This document shows positions 52,584 through 60,777 of a stretch of DNA of 64,000 nt, in pieces. The DNA comes from an uncultured Mediterraneibacter sp. (GTDB taxonomy: Bacteria > Bacillota > Clostridia > Lachnospirales > Lachnospiraceae): assembly GCA_944377745.1 (NCBI GenBank), contig CALWFV010000015.1:1-64000 (forward strand), in the 5' to 3' direction. The notes beneath the pieces were generated by a model. The model was not told where the DNA came from and did no database searches. It saw only the letters and a list, made by a program, of their open reading frames with translations. Numbering within the stretch: position 1 is the stretch's first letter; every line of letters starts with the position of its first letter. Position numbers and translations under genes: made by a program.

Positions 52584-52616
52584 AAAAGGGCGCGGCATCA
52601 AACGCTGCCTCGCCCT
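52584..52616 (-). terminator. Terminator after asnS
   Basis: On the minus strand AGGGCGAGGCA and TGCCGCGCCCT pair with one mismatch and are followed by TTTCC. It lies about 35 bp after the asnS stop. Confidence 0.75.
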
Positions 52617-52649
52617 CCTGTTTTCAAAACGGAAATATATAGATCGACT

Positions 52650-54041
52650 TTATAACTCACAGTTGTTCACCGTTCTCGGGAACGGGATCACGTCACGGAT
52701 ATTCGACATACCTGTCAGATACATCACGCAGCGCTCAAATCCCAGACCGAATCCGGCGTGTCTTGTGGATCCGTATTTTCTCAGATCCAGATAGAAGCCG
52801 TAGTCTTCCTCCTTTAGTCCCAGCTCATTCATACGGTTCAGGAGCTTGTCGTAGTCATCCTCCCTCTGGCTTCCTCCGATGATCTCCCCGATCCCCGGAA
52901 CAAGACAGTCAACCGCTGCCACGGTCTTTCCGTCGTCGTTCTGTTTCATATAGAATGCTTTGATCTCCTTCGGATAATCCGTCACGAACACCGGTCTCTT
53001 GTAGACCTGCTCGGTCAGATAGCGCTCGTGCTCTGTCTGAAGGTCACATCCCCAGGAAACCTTGTACTCAAACTTGTCGTTGTTCTTTGAAAGGATGTCG
53101 ATGGCCTCTGTATATGTCACCCGTGCGAAATCGGAGTTCACCACATTGTGGAGCCGGTCGAGAAGTCCCTTGTCCACAAAGGAATTGAAGAAATTCATTT
53201 CCTCCGGCGCATTCTCGAGTACATAGTTGATGATATATTTCAGCATGGCTTCCGCCAGTTCCATGTCGTCGTCCAGATCAGCGAAGGCAATCTCCGGCTC
53301 GATCATCCAGAACTCCGCCGCATGTCTCGTCGTGTTGGAGTTCTCCGCACGGAACGTAGGCCCGAATGTATAGATGCTGCGGAATGCCTGAGCGTAAGTC
53401 TCACCGTTGAGCTGACCGCTGACGGTAAGGCTTGTCTCCTTTCCGAAGAAATCCTTCGTGTAATCCACTGTTCCGTCCTCATTTTTCGGAACATTCTCCA
53501 TATCCAGAGTCGTCACCCGAAACATCTCGCCCGCGCCTTCACAGTCGCTTCCCGTGATCAGCGGGGTGTGAACATAGACAAATCCTCTCTCCTGGAAGAA
53601 CTTGTGGATCGCGTAAGCCGCCAGTGATCTCACGCGGAACACCGCCTGGAAGGTATTTGTCCTCGGGCGAAGATGAGAAATCGTTCTGAGATATTCGAAA
53701 CTATGACGTTTCTTCTGAAGCGGGTAATCCGGTGCAGATGCTCCCTCTACCACGACTTCATCCGCCTGGATCTCAAACGGCTGCTTCGCCTGGGGCGTTG
53801 CCAACAGCGTTCCCGTCACGATGACCGCAGCTCCCACATTCAGCTTTGAAACCTCCGCGAAGTTGTCCATTTTATCATGATATACGATCTGGAGCGTCTG
53901 AAAATAAGATCCGTCGTTCATGACGATGAAGCCGAATGTCTTCGAGTCACGGATACTGCGGATCCAGCCCCCAACTGTCACCTTTTTATCCAGGTAATCC
54001 TCTCTGTTCTTAAATAATTCCCGAATCGTTGTCAGTTCCAT
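52650..54041 (-). CDS. asnS: Asparaginyl-tRNA synthetase
   Basis: 463 residues, class IIb synthetase. An N-terminal OB-fold ([19 protein letters not shown]), motif 2 ([21 protein letters not shown]) split by the tRNA and ATP sites, and motif 3 ([15 protein letters not shown]). It charges tRNA-Asn directly. The upstream region has a promoter-like TTTACG-17-TATAAT and a leader hairpin GGCAGAAC/GTTCTGCC; no T-box is seen. Confidence 0.96.
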   Translation of the reverse strand: MELTTIRELFKNREDYLDKKVTVGGWIRSIRDSKTFGFIVMNDGSYFQTLQIVYHDKMDNFAEVSKLNVGAAVIVTGTLLATPQAKQPFEIQADEVVVEGASAPDYPLQKKRHSFEYLRTISHLRPRTNTFQAVFRVRSLAAYAIHKFFQERGFVYVHTPLITGSDCEGAGEMFRVTTLDMENVPKNEDGTVDYTKDFFGKETSLTVSGQLNGETYAQAFRSIYTFGPTFRAENSNTTRHAAEFWMIEPEIAFADLDDDMELAEAMLKYIINYVLENAPEEMNFFNSFVDKGLLDRLHNVVNSDFARVTYTEAIDILSKNNDKFEYKVSWGCDLQTEHERYLTEQVYKRPVFVTDYPKEIKAFYMKQNDDGKTVAAVDCLVPGIGEIIGGSQREDDYDKLLNRMNELGLKEEDYGFYLDLRKYGSTRHAGFGLGFERCVMYLTGMSNIRDVIPFPRTVNNCEL

Positions 54042-54074
54042 ACCAAAAAACTCCTTTGATGATTATTCCTTACA

Positions 54075-54141
54075 GGCAGAACACCCAAATCCGTTCTGCC
54101 GCCAATATGGATATTATAACACCAGGCACCGGAACCGTAAA
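54075..54141 (-). promoter_or_regulatory. asnS promoter and leader hairpin
   Basis: On the minus strand a -35 TTTACG (54136-54141), 17-bp spacer and -10 TATAAT (54113-54118) precede a perfect 8-bp hairpin GGCAGAAC/GTTCTGCC (54075-54100) without T run. The hairpin would lie in the 5-prime leader. Confidence 0.55.
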
Positions 54142-54180
54142 CAAAAATATAGGGGTGCGGATTTTATATCTCCCACCTTT

Positions 54181-54678
54181 CTAAGGCTTCTTTGTATTCT
54201 GAGTTCTTATTCTTTTAAATATTTCATATTGACGCTCTAGTTCCATTTTCTCATCCATCAGCATTCCTTTTGCTTCCAATATCCTTTCAATCGCCTGGGA
54301 AGGATCCATTGTATGATAGGGTAAGAACAGTCCCCTTAATTCCTTTGGTTTTACGATTCTGTAAACCTGCGCAGACGTCAGATCACAGGCTATCGCAAAA
54401 TACCTGTAAATATATCCGATCCAGTACATCTCGTTATGTGTATATTTTATGGTCCCGTAGTCTGTGACTCCATATTCTTCGTTCACTAACTGCAAAATAT
54501 CATTTGCCTGAATATTACTGTCAAGAGCAGATCCATTATCCAATCTTTTAGCAGCCTTGCTTTTCATAAAACGTCTGATAAAAATTTCAGAACTTGAATC
54601 TATTTTATCAACAGACTTTTCAAATGCCGCTGCCTGGAGTTCACACAAAAGCAATCCGTCTCTGTTTATCTTTTTCAT
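54181..54678 (-). CDS. Partner of XRE-DUF3990 protein (possibly DUF3791-like)
   Basis: 165 residues, soluble. The N-terminal half is charged and helical (LQAAAFEKSVDKIDSSSE, RRFMKSKAAKRLD). The middle reads TDYGTIKYTHNEMYWIGYIYRY followed by SAQVYRIVKPKELRGLFLPYH, faintly like DUF3791 proteins, which are often encoded beside DUF3990 proteins. The ATG follows AGAGGTG and lies 15 bp after the upstream gene's stop, so the two are one unit. In a toxin-antitoxin reading it could be the antidote; that is inference. AT-rich compared with its neighbours. Confidence 0.65.
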   Translation of the reverse strand: MKKINRDGLLLCELQAAAFEKSVDKIDSSSEIFIRRFMKSKAAKRLDNGSALDSNIQANDILQLVNEEYGVTDYGTIKYTHNEMYWIGYIYRYFAIACDLTSAQVYRIVKPKELRGLFLPYHTMDPSQAIERILEAKGMLMDEKMELERQYEIFKRIRTQNTKKP

Positions 54679-54693
54679 ATGCCGCTCACCTCT

Positions 54694-55548
54694 TTAAAGC
54701 AGAATTTCATCAATATATCTACCCTTTCCCCTGTATTGCTTTCTTGCAAGTTTTACTTTATCGTCGCCCAGCCTTGACTCTTCCAGTCGGACATTTTTAT
54801 AGTATTCTCTTTCGTTATCTGAAATATAACAGCGTTCTATGAGTTCTAACCGAGATACTGCATTCTCGCTTATAAATATGTACTGCATTCCAAGGTTTGT
54901 CGCCGCGAGACAGTGCTTACACTGTTCATCCGTAAGTTCTCCGTTGATAAAAGAATTAATGATCTGGAACATGCGGTTATCCGCTATTGGAGCGATTATA
55001 TAATCACATTCCCTGGACTGTTCTATGAGTTTCTTTATGATCGGATGATCCCTGTATTCATCCAACACACCTCTGTAATATGCAATCGTCATCATCCATT
55101 CCTGATCCACTTTATATCTTTTACATTTCAGATCAGTGTCAGTAAAACGGATATAATATACAGATGAATTATCAAATCCTGAAACAAATGAAATTGCCTG
55201 TTCATAACTCTCTCCTGTGTAAAATCCCTGCCCAAAATCATTATTCTGCCTGCCTCTGCGAACATCTATCTTTCCAGTTATCTCGCTTTTGGCTCCGTGG
55301 AAAAGCAATTTCTCATTTTGGGTCAGATCCTCTCTCCAGAGCATCTCTTTCAATTTATTTATCTTTATATTCTTTGCAAATGCAAACGCATACACACTCT
55401 CCAGCAATTTAGCAGAAGGTTCTGTTTTGCCCAATTCATTTCTCGAAACAGTTACCTGCTCTACCCCAACCTTCTCTGCAAGAGCACTTTGAGAAAGCCC
55501 TAGGATCTCGCGAATTGACTTCAGGTCCTCTGAAAAATTATAGTTCAT
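54694..55548 (-). CDS. XRE helix-turn-helix fused to DUF3990 (ADP-ribosyltransferase-like)
   Basis: 284 residues. The first ~65 carry a Cro/CI-type helix-turn-helix (LSQSALAEKVGVEQVTVSRNE). The rest matches DUF3990: LFHGAKSEI, NDFGQGFYTG (about 103-112), DYIIAPIADNRMF and a C-terminal QYIFISENAVSRLELIERC-type region. DUF3990 is predicted to have an ADP-ribosyltransferase-like fold; a His-Gly and a GxGFYT strand are in place. The start is the ATG with GAGGTG upstream; a GTG three codons earlier is possible. Downstream (15 bp) is the 165-residue partner. DNA-binding and putative toxin in one chain is unusual. It may autoregulate the pair. Confidence 0.8.
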   Translation of the reverse strand: MNYNFSEDLKSIREILGLSQSALAEKVGVEQVTVSRNELGKTEPSAKLLESVYAFAFAKNIKINKLKEMLWREDLTQNEKLLFHGAKSEITGKIDVRRGRQNNDFGQGFYTGESYEQAISFVSGFDNSSVYYIRFTDTDLKCKRYKVDQEWMMTIAYYRGVLDEYRDHPIIKKLIEQSRECDYIIAPIADNRMFQIINSFINGELTDEQCKHCLAATNLGMQYIFISENAVSRLELIERCYISDNEREYYKNVRLEESRLGDDKVKLARKQYRGKGRYIDEILL

Positions 55549-55634
55549 ACCGATCACCTCAACTTATTTATAACACATTACTTAAACAAGTTCAATGCGG
55601 TTTTATCATTCCTGTTTTATCATTTCGATACAGA

Positions 55635-55682
55635 AAGAGCGGGCTATTACCGATCACCTTTCCTGGTAATTACCCGCTCTTC
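55635..55682 (-). terminator. Terminator after the FGGY kinase
   Basis: GAGCGGG-TAATTACC and GGTAATA-GCCCGCTC form a long stem; the minus strand goes on TTTCTG. It ends the sugar operon and faces the XRE-DUF3990 promoter. Confidence 0.85.
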
Positions 55683-55710
55683 TATGTACGCACTTATCAA
55701 ACATTTGTCT

Positions 55711-57201
55711 TTAGCTCTTCGTCCGCACCGTCTCCACAGCCTGCTTCCATCCCGCGTACTTCTGCGCTCTTCTCTCCCCTTCCATACGCGGCGCATACTC
55801 TGTCCGCTTCAGTCCGTCAAACACCCTCGCATCATACAGCCCGATGCCAAGCCCTGCCGCGTAAGCCGCTCCGATGCCGGAAAGTTCCTGGGCGTTCGGC
55901 ACAAGCACCTTCGTATCCGCGATATCGCTCTGGAACTGCATCAGATAACCGTTGGCGGTAGGACCGCCGTCCACACGGAGTTCCTGCACCTGCTCCCCCG
56001 CGTCCCGGCTCATGGCGCGGATCACGTCCGTAATCTGGTAAGCGATGCACTCCACTCCCGCTCTCACCATCTCCGCTTTCCGCGTCGTCCTGGTGATGCC
56101 GGACAGCGCCCCTTTCGCCTCACTGTCCCAGTAAGGCGCGCCAAGCCCGGTAAATGCGGGGACAAAGTACAGGCTGTCGTCCTGCTCCGCCTTCCGGCAC
56201 AGCACCTCCGTCTCTCCCGGGGATTGGATCAGTTCCATATCATCCTTAAGCCAGGTGATGACCGCCCCTGTGTAGTTGATATTTCCTTCCAGGACATAGT
56301 CCACCTTCCCCCTCATGCCCCATGCAAGTGAGGTGACTACGCCGTGGCTGCTGAGCACCGGCTTTTCCCCGATATTCATCATGATCGAGGAACCCGTCCC
56401 GTATGTGCACTTGATCATCCCCGGTTCCAGGCATCCCTGCCCGAACAGAGCCCCGTGGGAATCCCCCAGCACACCGTGGATCGGGATGGACTTGTCAAAA
56501 AATCCCTCAAAATCCGTCTCCCCAAAGCAGGAATCCGAGTCGCACACCTCCGCCAGGTCCCCGGCGTCAATTCCGAAAAGCCGGCAGATCTCCTCATCCC
56601 ATTTCAGTTCAAAGATATTAAAGAGCTGGGTCCGGGATGCGTTGGAATAATCCGTCTTGTAAGATTTCCCGCCAGTCAGCTTATAGACGAGCCAGGTATC
56701 CACTGTCCCGAAGCAGAGTTTATGCTCCGCCGCCTTCTCTTTCGCTCCCGGGATGTTCTCCAATATCCAGGCGAGCTTAGACGCCGGGAAATATGGTGAG
56801 AGCTGCAGTCCGGTCCTCTCCCGGACCATCTGTGCTGTCCCCTCGCTCTTTCCCGCCACACGCTCACAGACGCCTTCCGCCCTGGCGCACTGCCAGACGA
56901 CCGCATCCGCCACCGGTCTCCCGGTCTCTCTTTCCCACACAAGGGAGGTTTCTCTCTGGTTGCTTATCCCCACAGCCGCCACGTCGTCCTTACATATCCC
57001 GCTCTTTTCCACCAGAGTCTTTACGGCCTCCACCGTATTTCTGTATATCTCCTCCGGGTCGTGGGAGACCCAGCCTTTGTCATTGACGATCTGGCGGTGC
57101 GGCAGGTCCTCTCTTCGCAGCAGTTTCCCCTCGCTGTCAAAGAGCAGCGCTTTCGTTCCCTGGGTGCTCTGGTCTATCCCTATGATATATCTTCCTTCCA
57201 T
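55711..57201 (-). CDS. FGGY-family sugar kinase (glycerol kinase-like)
   Basis: 496 residues of the FGGY family, GlpK branch (GIDQSTQGTKALLFD, FGTVDTWLVYKLTGG, TDYSNASRTQLFNI, GALSGITRTT). Glycerol-contact equivalents Arg83, Glu84, Tyr137 and Asp247 are kept, but the Gln next to that Asp (E. coli Gln246) is Ser248 (GDSHGALFG). With transketolase and isomerase genes in the same operon, a ketose or polyol other than glycerol is as likely. The start is MEGRYIIG; 22 upstream codons are rejected. It is the last gene of the unit. Annotated glpK would be the default, with doubt. Confidence 0.82.
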   Translation of the reverse strand: MEGRYIIGIDQSTQGTKALLFDSEGKLLRREDLPHRQIVNDKGWVSHDPEEIYRNTVEAVKTLVEKSGICKDDVAAVGISNQRETSLVWERETGRPVADAVVWQCARAEGVCERVAGKSEGTAQMVRERTGLQLSPYFPASKLAWILENIPGAKEKAAEHKLCFGTVDTWLVYKLTGGKSYKTDYSNASRTQLFNIFELKWDEEICRLFGIDAGDLAEVCDSDSCFGETDFEGFFDKSIPIHGVLGDSHGALFGQGCLEPGMIKCTYGTGSSIMMNIGEKPVLSSHGVVTSLAWGMRGKVDYVLEGNINYTGAVITWLKDDMELIQSPGETEVLCRKAEQDDSLYFVPAFTGLGAPYWDSEAKGALSGITRTTRKAEMVRAGVECIAYQITDVIRAMSRDAGEQVQELRVDGGPTANGYLMQFQSDIADTKVLVPNAQELSGIGAAYAAGLGIGLYDARVFDGLKRTEYAPRMEGERRAQKYAGWKQAVETVRTKS

Positions 57202-57307
57202 CTTCCTCTTCTCCGTTCCTATGCGCCGACGGGGCGTACCAGCCGATACGCCCCGCCTCAGATGCACTGTTTTATTTTTTAAGAAATCTTTTTCATTCTG
57301 CGCTTTT

Positions 57308-58252
57308 CTATTTCAGCATCTCTTTCGCTTTCGCGGCAATTCCTTCCGCGTTCATTCCATAGTAGTCAAATACTTCTTTTGACGTTCCGGTGATGACCGG
57401 CGCATCCGGGAGCGCAATGTTCACGATCTTTCTCGGGCACTCTCTTCCGACGACCTGAGCGACCATAGAGCCAAGACCGCCGAACGGCGCATGTTCCTCC
57501 GCGGTGAGGACTACCTTTGCATTTTCCGCCGCGCGGACCACAGTCGCCTCATCCAGAGGTTTCACGCAGTACATATCCAGGACGGAAGCATGGATTCCTT
57601 CTTTTTCCAGAAGCTCCGCCGCGTCCTTCGCCGGTTTTACCATCTCTCCGCAGGCGATGATCGCCACGTCGTTTCCTTCTTTATTTCCTTCTGTCACGAC
57701 AGTCGCCTTATCCATCTCAAAGGGAACATTGCCTTCTTCATACACCGGGTCAACGGCATTTCTTCCCACGCGGATATACGCCGGTTTCTCATCCTTTAAC
57801 AGCGCTTTGGTGAGCTCCGCTGTCTGGAGGTGGTCGCTGGGGATGTAGACGCGCATGTTCGGGATCGCGCTCATGGCTGCGATATCCTGTGCGGAATGAT
57901 GGCTCATCCCAAGTGCGCCGTAGCTGATACCGCCGCTGATGCCGATCAGCTTGACATTGGTATTGGAGTAGGCAACGTCAACCTTGCACTGCTCATAGCT
58001 TCTTGTAGAAAGGAAACTCGCCGGAGATACCGCGTATGCTTTCTTTCCGCATTTTGCAAGGCCTGCCGCGATGCTGACAAGGTTCTGCTCCGCGATCCCG
58101 GTCTCCACGAACTGCTCCGGGTAAGTGTCCGCAAAGGGGGTGAAAGATCCGCTTCCCCTGGAGTCGCTGCACAGCGCGACAATATTTCTGTCCTCTTTCG
58201 CCGCTTCCATCAATACTTCACAGATCATCTGTTTGTTTGCTGTTTTTCCCAT
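57308..58252 (-). CDS. Transketolase, C-terminal subunit
   Basis: 314 residues, the pyrimidine-binding and C-terminal domains of transketolase. The catalytic Glu lies in ETGIAEQNLVSIAAG, and GISYGALGMSHHSAQDIA and PSDHLQTAELTKAL are typical. It works with the N-terminal subunit whose stop overlaps this ATG by one base (TAATG). Split forms are usual in Clostridia, and in some catabolic operons (for example apulose-4-phosphate transketolase AptA/AptB) act on special ketose phosphates. Confidence 0.92.
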   Translation of the reverse strand: MGKTANKQMICEVLMEAAKEDRNIVALCSDSRGSGSFTPFADTYPEQFVETGIAEQNLVSIAAGLAKCGKKAYAVSPASFLSTRSYEQCKVDVAYSNTNVKLIGISGGISYGALGMSHHSAQDIAAMSAIPNMRVYIPSDHLQTAELTKALLKDEKPAYIRVGRNAVDPVYEEGNVPFEMDKATVVTEGNKEGNDVAIIACGEMVKPAKDAAELLEKEGIHASVLDMYCVKPLDEATVVRAAENAKVVLTAEEHAPFGGLGSMVAQVVGRECPRKIVNIALPDAPVITGTSKEVFDYYGMNAEGIAAKAKEMLK

Positions 58253-59076
58253 TACTCAAGCGCCTCCTTTGCCGTTTCCAGATCTTTCATGATCGTCTGA
58301 TATTCTTCATCTGTCGGGACTTTATGGTGCCAGTTTGCCTTGTTCTCCATAATAGAAGAGCCTTTTCCTTTGACAGTGTTCGCGATAAGGACTGTGGGCT
58401 GCCCTTTGACGGTCTTTGCCTCCTCAAACGCAGCGTGGAGCTGGTCGATGTCATTTCCGTCCTCCACGTCGATCACATGCCATCCGAAGCTTCTGAAGCG
58501 CTGGTGAAGGTCGTCATGCCCCATCACGTCCTCTGTGTTTCCCGAAATCTGCAGGCGGTTCCGGTCTACCACCGCGCACAGGTTGTCCAGCTTGTACTGG
58601 TGCGCCGCCATGGCGCCTTCCCAGACGGATCCCTCCGCGAGCTCGCCGTCGCCCATCACCACGTAAACCCTGTTGTTTCTATGGTCCATTTTTGATGCTT
58701 TCGCCATGCCTACACAGACCGGAAGCCCGTGTCCCAGGGAACCGGAATTCATCTCGATCCCCGGCAGCTTGTTGTTCGGGTGTCCAATGTATTTTGAACC
58801 GAATTTGCTGAAATTCTCCAACACGTCCTCTTTGTCAAGGAATCCTTTCTCAGCCAGGACCGCGTAATACGCCTCCATAGAATGTCCTTTGCTGAGCACG
58901 AACAGGTCGCGGTCCGGGTCGTCCATATTTTCCGGTCTGATGTTCATCTGACCAAAATACAGTTCCACCAGTACTTCCATCACACTCATGTCACCGCCGA
59001 TATGTCCTGCTTTTCCCGCACGGATGATATTGATCGTATCTTCTCTGAGCTGATATGCCAATGCTTTTAAATTCAT
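58252..59076 (-). CDS. Transketolase, N-terminal subunit
   Basis: 274 residues, the pyrophosphate-binding domain. His ligands and loops are visible (GHIGGDMSVMEVLVELYF, KGHSMEAYYA, GSLGHGLPVCVGMA), and the thiamine diphosphate motif GDGEL...N (MGDGELAEGSVWEGAM, DRNRLQ). It pairs with the C-terminal subunit. It is 103 bp after the isomerase gene; that gap holds a GC-rich hairpin (GGAGGGCGC/GGCGCCCTCC). Confidence 0.92.
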   Translation of the reverse strand: MNLKALAYQLREDTINIIRAGKAGHIGGDMSVMEVLVELYFGQMNIRPENMDDPDRDLFVLSKGHSMEAYYAVLAEKGFLDKEDVLENFSKFGSKYIGHPNNKLPGIEMNSGSLGHGLPVCVGMAKASKMDHRNNRVYVVMGDGELAEGSVWEGAMAAHQYKLDNLCAVVDRNRLQISGNTEDVMGHDDLHQRFRSFGWHVIDVEDGNDIDQLHAAFEEAKTVKGQPTVLIANTVKGKGSSIMENKANWHHKVPTDEEYQTIMKDLETAKEALE

Positions 59077-59179
59077 ACTTCTACTTCCTTTCCTGATTTC
59101 CGTCCCGCCGGAGGGCGCCCATGCCCCGGATCTTCCGGGCTTGCACCCTGATGCCCTGCGCCCTCCCGCGGTATGTTTT

Positions 59180-60580
59180 TCACTCGCCTCTTAAATACGC
59201 TTTCACGTCCTCCTCGACCGGATCGTAGAGATCCGGCTTCACGCCGATGTATTTACATGCCTCGTACAGTACCGGCACTACATCCTTGTGGATGCCGACG
59301 CAGTGGTGGATGTACGGTCCTTCAACGATCTTCGCCTCAAGCCGTTTGATATTTTCCACCTCTACCCAGAGATAAGTTCCCATTCCCTTCGGTCCGTCCA
59401 CGCCTTTCGCGTTTCCGAGAAGGAGAGAATATTCCCCGTTGTCCCCGTCGAACCGGCAAAGGGTCACGTCCCCGTGTTTCGCTTCTGCGGTCAGGCTTCC
59501 CGGGTAGTCAAAGGCAAGGGGATAGGTCAGCTCCGGCTTCTCCTTTGCCACGGACATCGGCCACGGTCCGCAGTGCTGCAGGAGTTCTCCGTTCTCGATA
59601 TCAGGATGGCGGATCGTCCAGTCCGCGAAGAAGCTGCGTGTCTCTCCCATCCCTGCCGCTTCCACCATCAGCGCTGTGACCGCGCCGTGGATATCCGTCT
59701 CGCATACTACCGGGATGCCCTTCTCGTTGAGGATCGCATTCGCCGCACAGGGCATGATGCCAATCTCAGTCTGCAGCGCGTTCCAGCACTGGATCGCCGC
59801 CGCCTGGCATCCGTATTTCTCTACCAGGTTTTCCATCGCGAGAGCAAGGGCGGCTACGTTCTCAACCTCGTTTTCCTTGATCTTGACGGTCATCGTCTCA
59901 TTGATATAGGAAAGCATTCCCGCCATCTTTTCTTTGTCTTCTTTGACAGCCTTGATCTCTTCGGTCAGTTCTGTCATCGGGATCGGAGAAAGCTGGATAT
60001 TGAATTTCTCAAGCAGCTCCCCCTCGTTGCACATAGTCGTCCAGAAATCAAATGGCCTTGTTGAGATCTGGAGGATACGGATATTCTTAAATGTCTTTAC
60101 TACATTACAGACAGCCAGGAAATCCTTTACCCCTCTCTCAAATACCGGGTCGTTCAGGCGGCAGTTCGTCAGATATGTAAACGGAACCTGAAATCTTCTC
60201 AGCACCTTTCCTGTTGCGAACAGACCGCACTGGGTATCTCTCAGACGTACTCCGTCCGGCTCCGGCCTCTCATCCAGCGGTCCCCAGAGAAGGACCGGCA
60301 CGCCCAGCCTCTTCGCAAGCCTTGCGCACACATACTCCGTACCGAAGTTGCAGTGCGCCAGGAGAAGCCCGTCCACTCCTTCTTTTTCAAACTTTGCGGC
60401 GATCTTCTCCACATCTTTGTCGTCATAGAGAAGGCCTTCCTCGTTGATGTCCGTGATATCCACGAAGTCAACTCCCATCTCTGTCAGCCTCTGGGCCGTC
60501 AGTCCTCTGAATTTCAGCGCGTCCGGCGCACTGAAGATGCTCCTTCTCGTCGGCGCATATCCTAATTTGATCTTTGTCAT
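59180..60580 (-). CDS. L-fucose/L-arabinose isomerase-like protein
   Basis: 466 residues. Family of fucose/arabinose isomerase-type proteins: N-terminal Rossmann-like domains (GVDGLLLAHCNFGTEYV, VLLWGPLDERPEPDG) and a C-terminal catalytic part with CETDIHGAVTALM (metal Glu and Asp), ENGELLQHCGPWP and the final GPYIHHCVGIHKD. It would interconvert an aldose and a ketose. It is the first gene of the operon, divergent from a LacI gene. Shorter than canonical FucI (about 590), like other uncharacterised members. Substrate unknown. Confidence 0.85.
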   Translation of the reverse strand: MTKIKLGYAPTRRSIFSAPDALKFRGLTAQRLTEMGVDFVDITDINEEGLLYDDKDVEKIAAKFEKEGVDGLLLAHCNFGTEYVCARLAKRLGVPVLLWGPLDERPEPDGVRLRDTQCGLFATGKVLRRFQVPFTYLTNCRLNDPVFERGVKDFLAVCNVVKTFKNIRILQISTRPFDFWTTMCNEGELLEKFNIQLSPIPMTELTEEIKAVKEDKEKMAGMLSYINETMTVKIKENEVENVAALALAMENLVEKYGCQAAAIQCWNALQTEIGIMPCAANAILNEKGIPVVCETDIHGAVTALMVEAAGMGETRSFFADWTIRHPDIENGELLQHCGPWPMSVAKEKPELTYPLAFDYPGSLTAEAKHGDVTLCRFDGDNGEYSLLLGNAKGVDGPKGMGTYLWVEVENIKRLEAKIVEGPYIHHCVGIHKDVVPVLYEACKYIGVKPDLYDPVEEDVKAYLRGE

Positions 60581-60688
60581 TTCCGTAAGACTCCTTTCCT
60601 GATGAATCTCTGTTCTTGATTTATCTCCAGTATAGTCATGTTCTTTCTTAATTTCATCGGATTATTAAGTATTATTTACTAAATTTTC

Positions 60689-60705
60689 AACTTAATCATT
60701 GAGTT
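60689..60705. promoter_or_regulatory. Candidate LacI operator
   Basis: AACTTAATCATTGAGTT is a 17-bp palindrome with a single mismatched pair, in the 197-bp gap between the divergent isomerase and LacI genes. CTTAAT and ATTAAG also occur nearby (60646-60669), hinting at a second site. The AT-rich gap has no gene. Confidence 0.6.
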
Positions 60706-60777
60706 TTCCATTAAATAAGTACATAATAGAAACATCTAAAACAGACAACTCATGAAAGGAGACTTAAGATTAAGCTT

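Noticed and set aside
54075-54100. asnS leader hairpin as a terminator or T-box
   Set aside because: No T run and no T-box sequence; kept only as a leader hairpin.
55711-57201. Plain glycerol kinase call
   Set aside because: The substrate-site Gln is replaced by Ser and the operon holds isomerase and transketolase genes, with no glycerol facilitator or glycerol-3-phosphate dehydrogenase.
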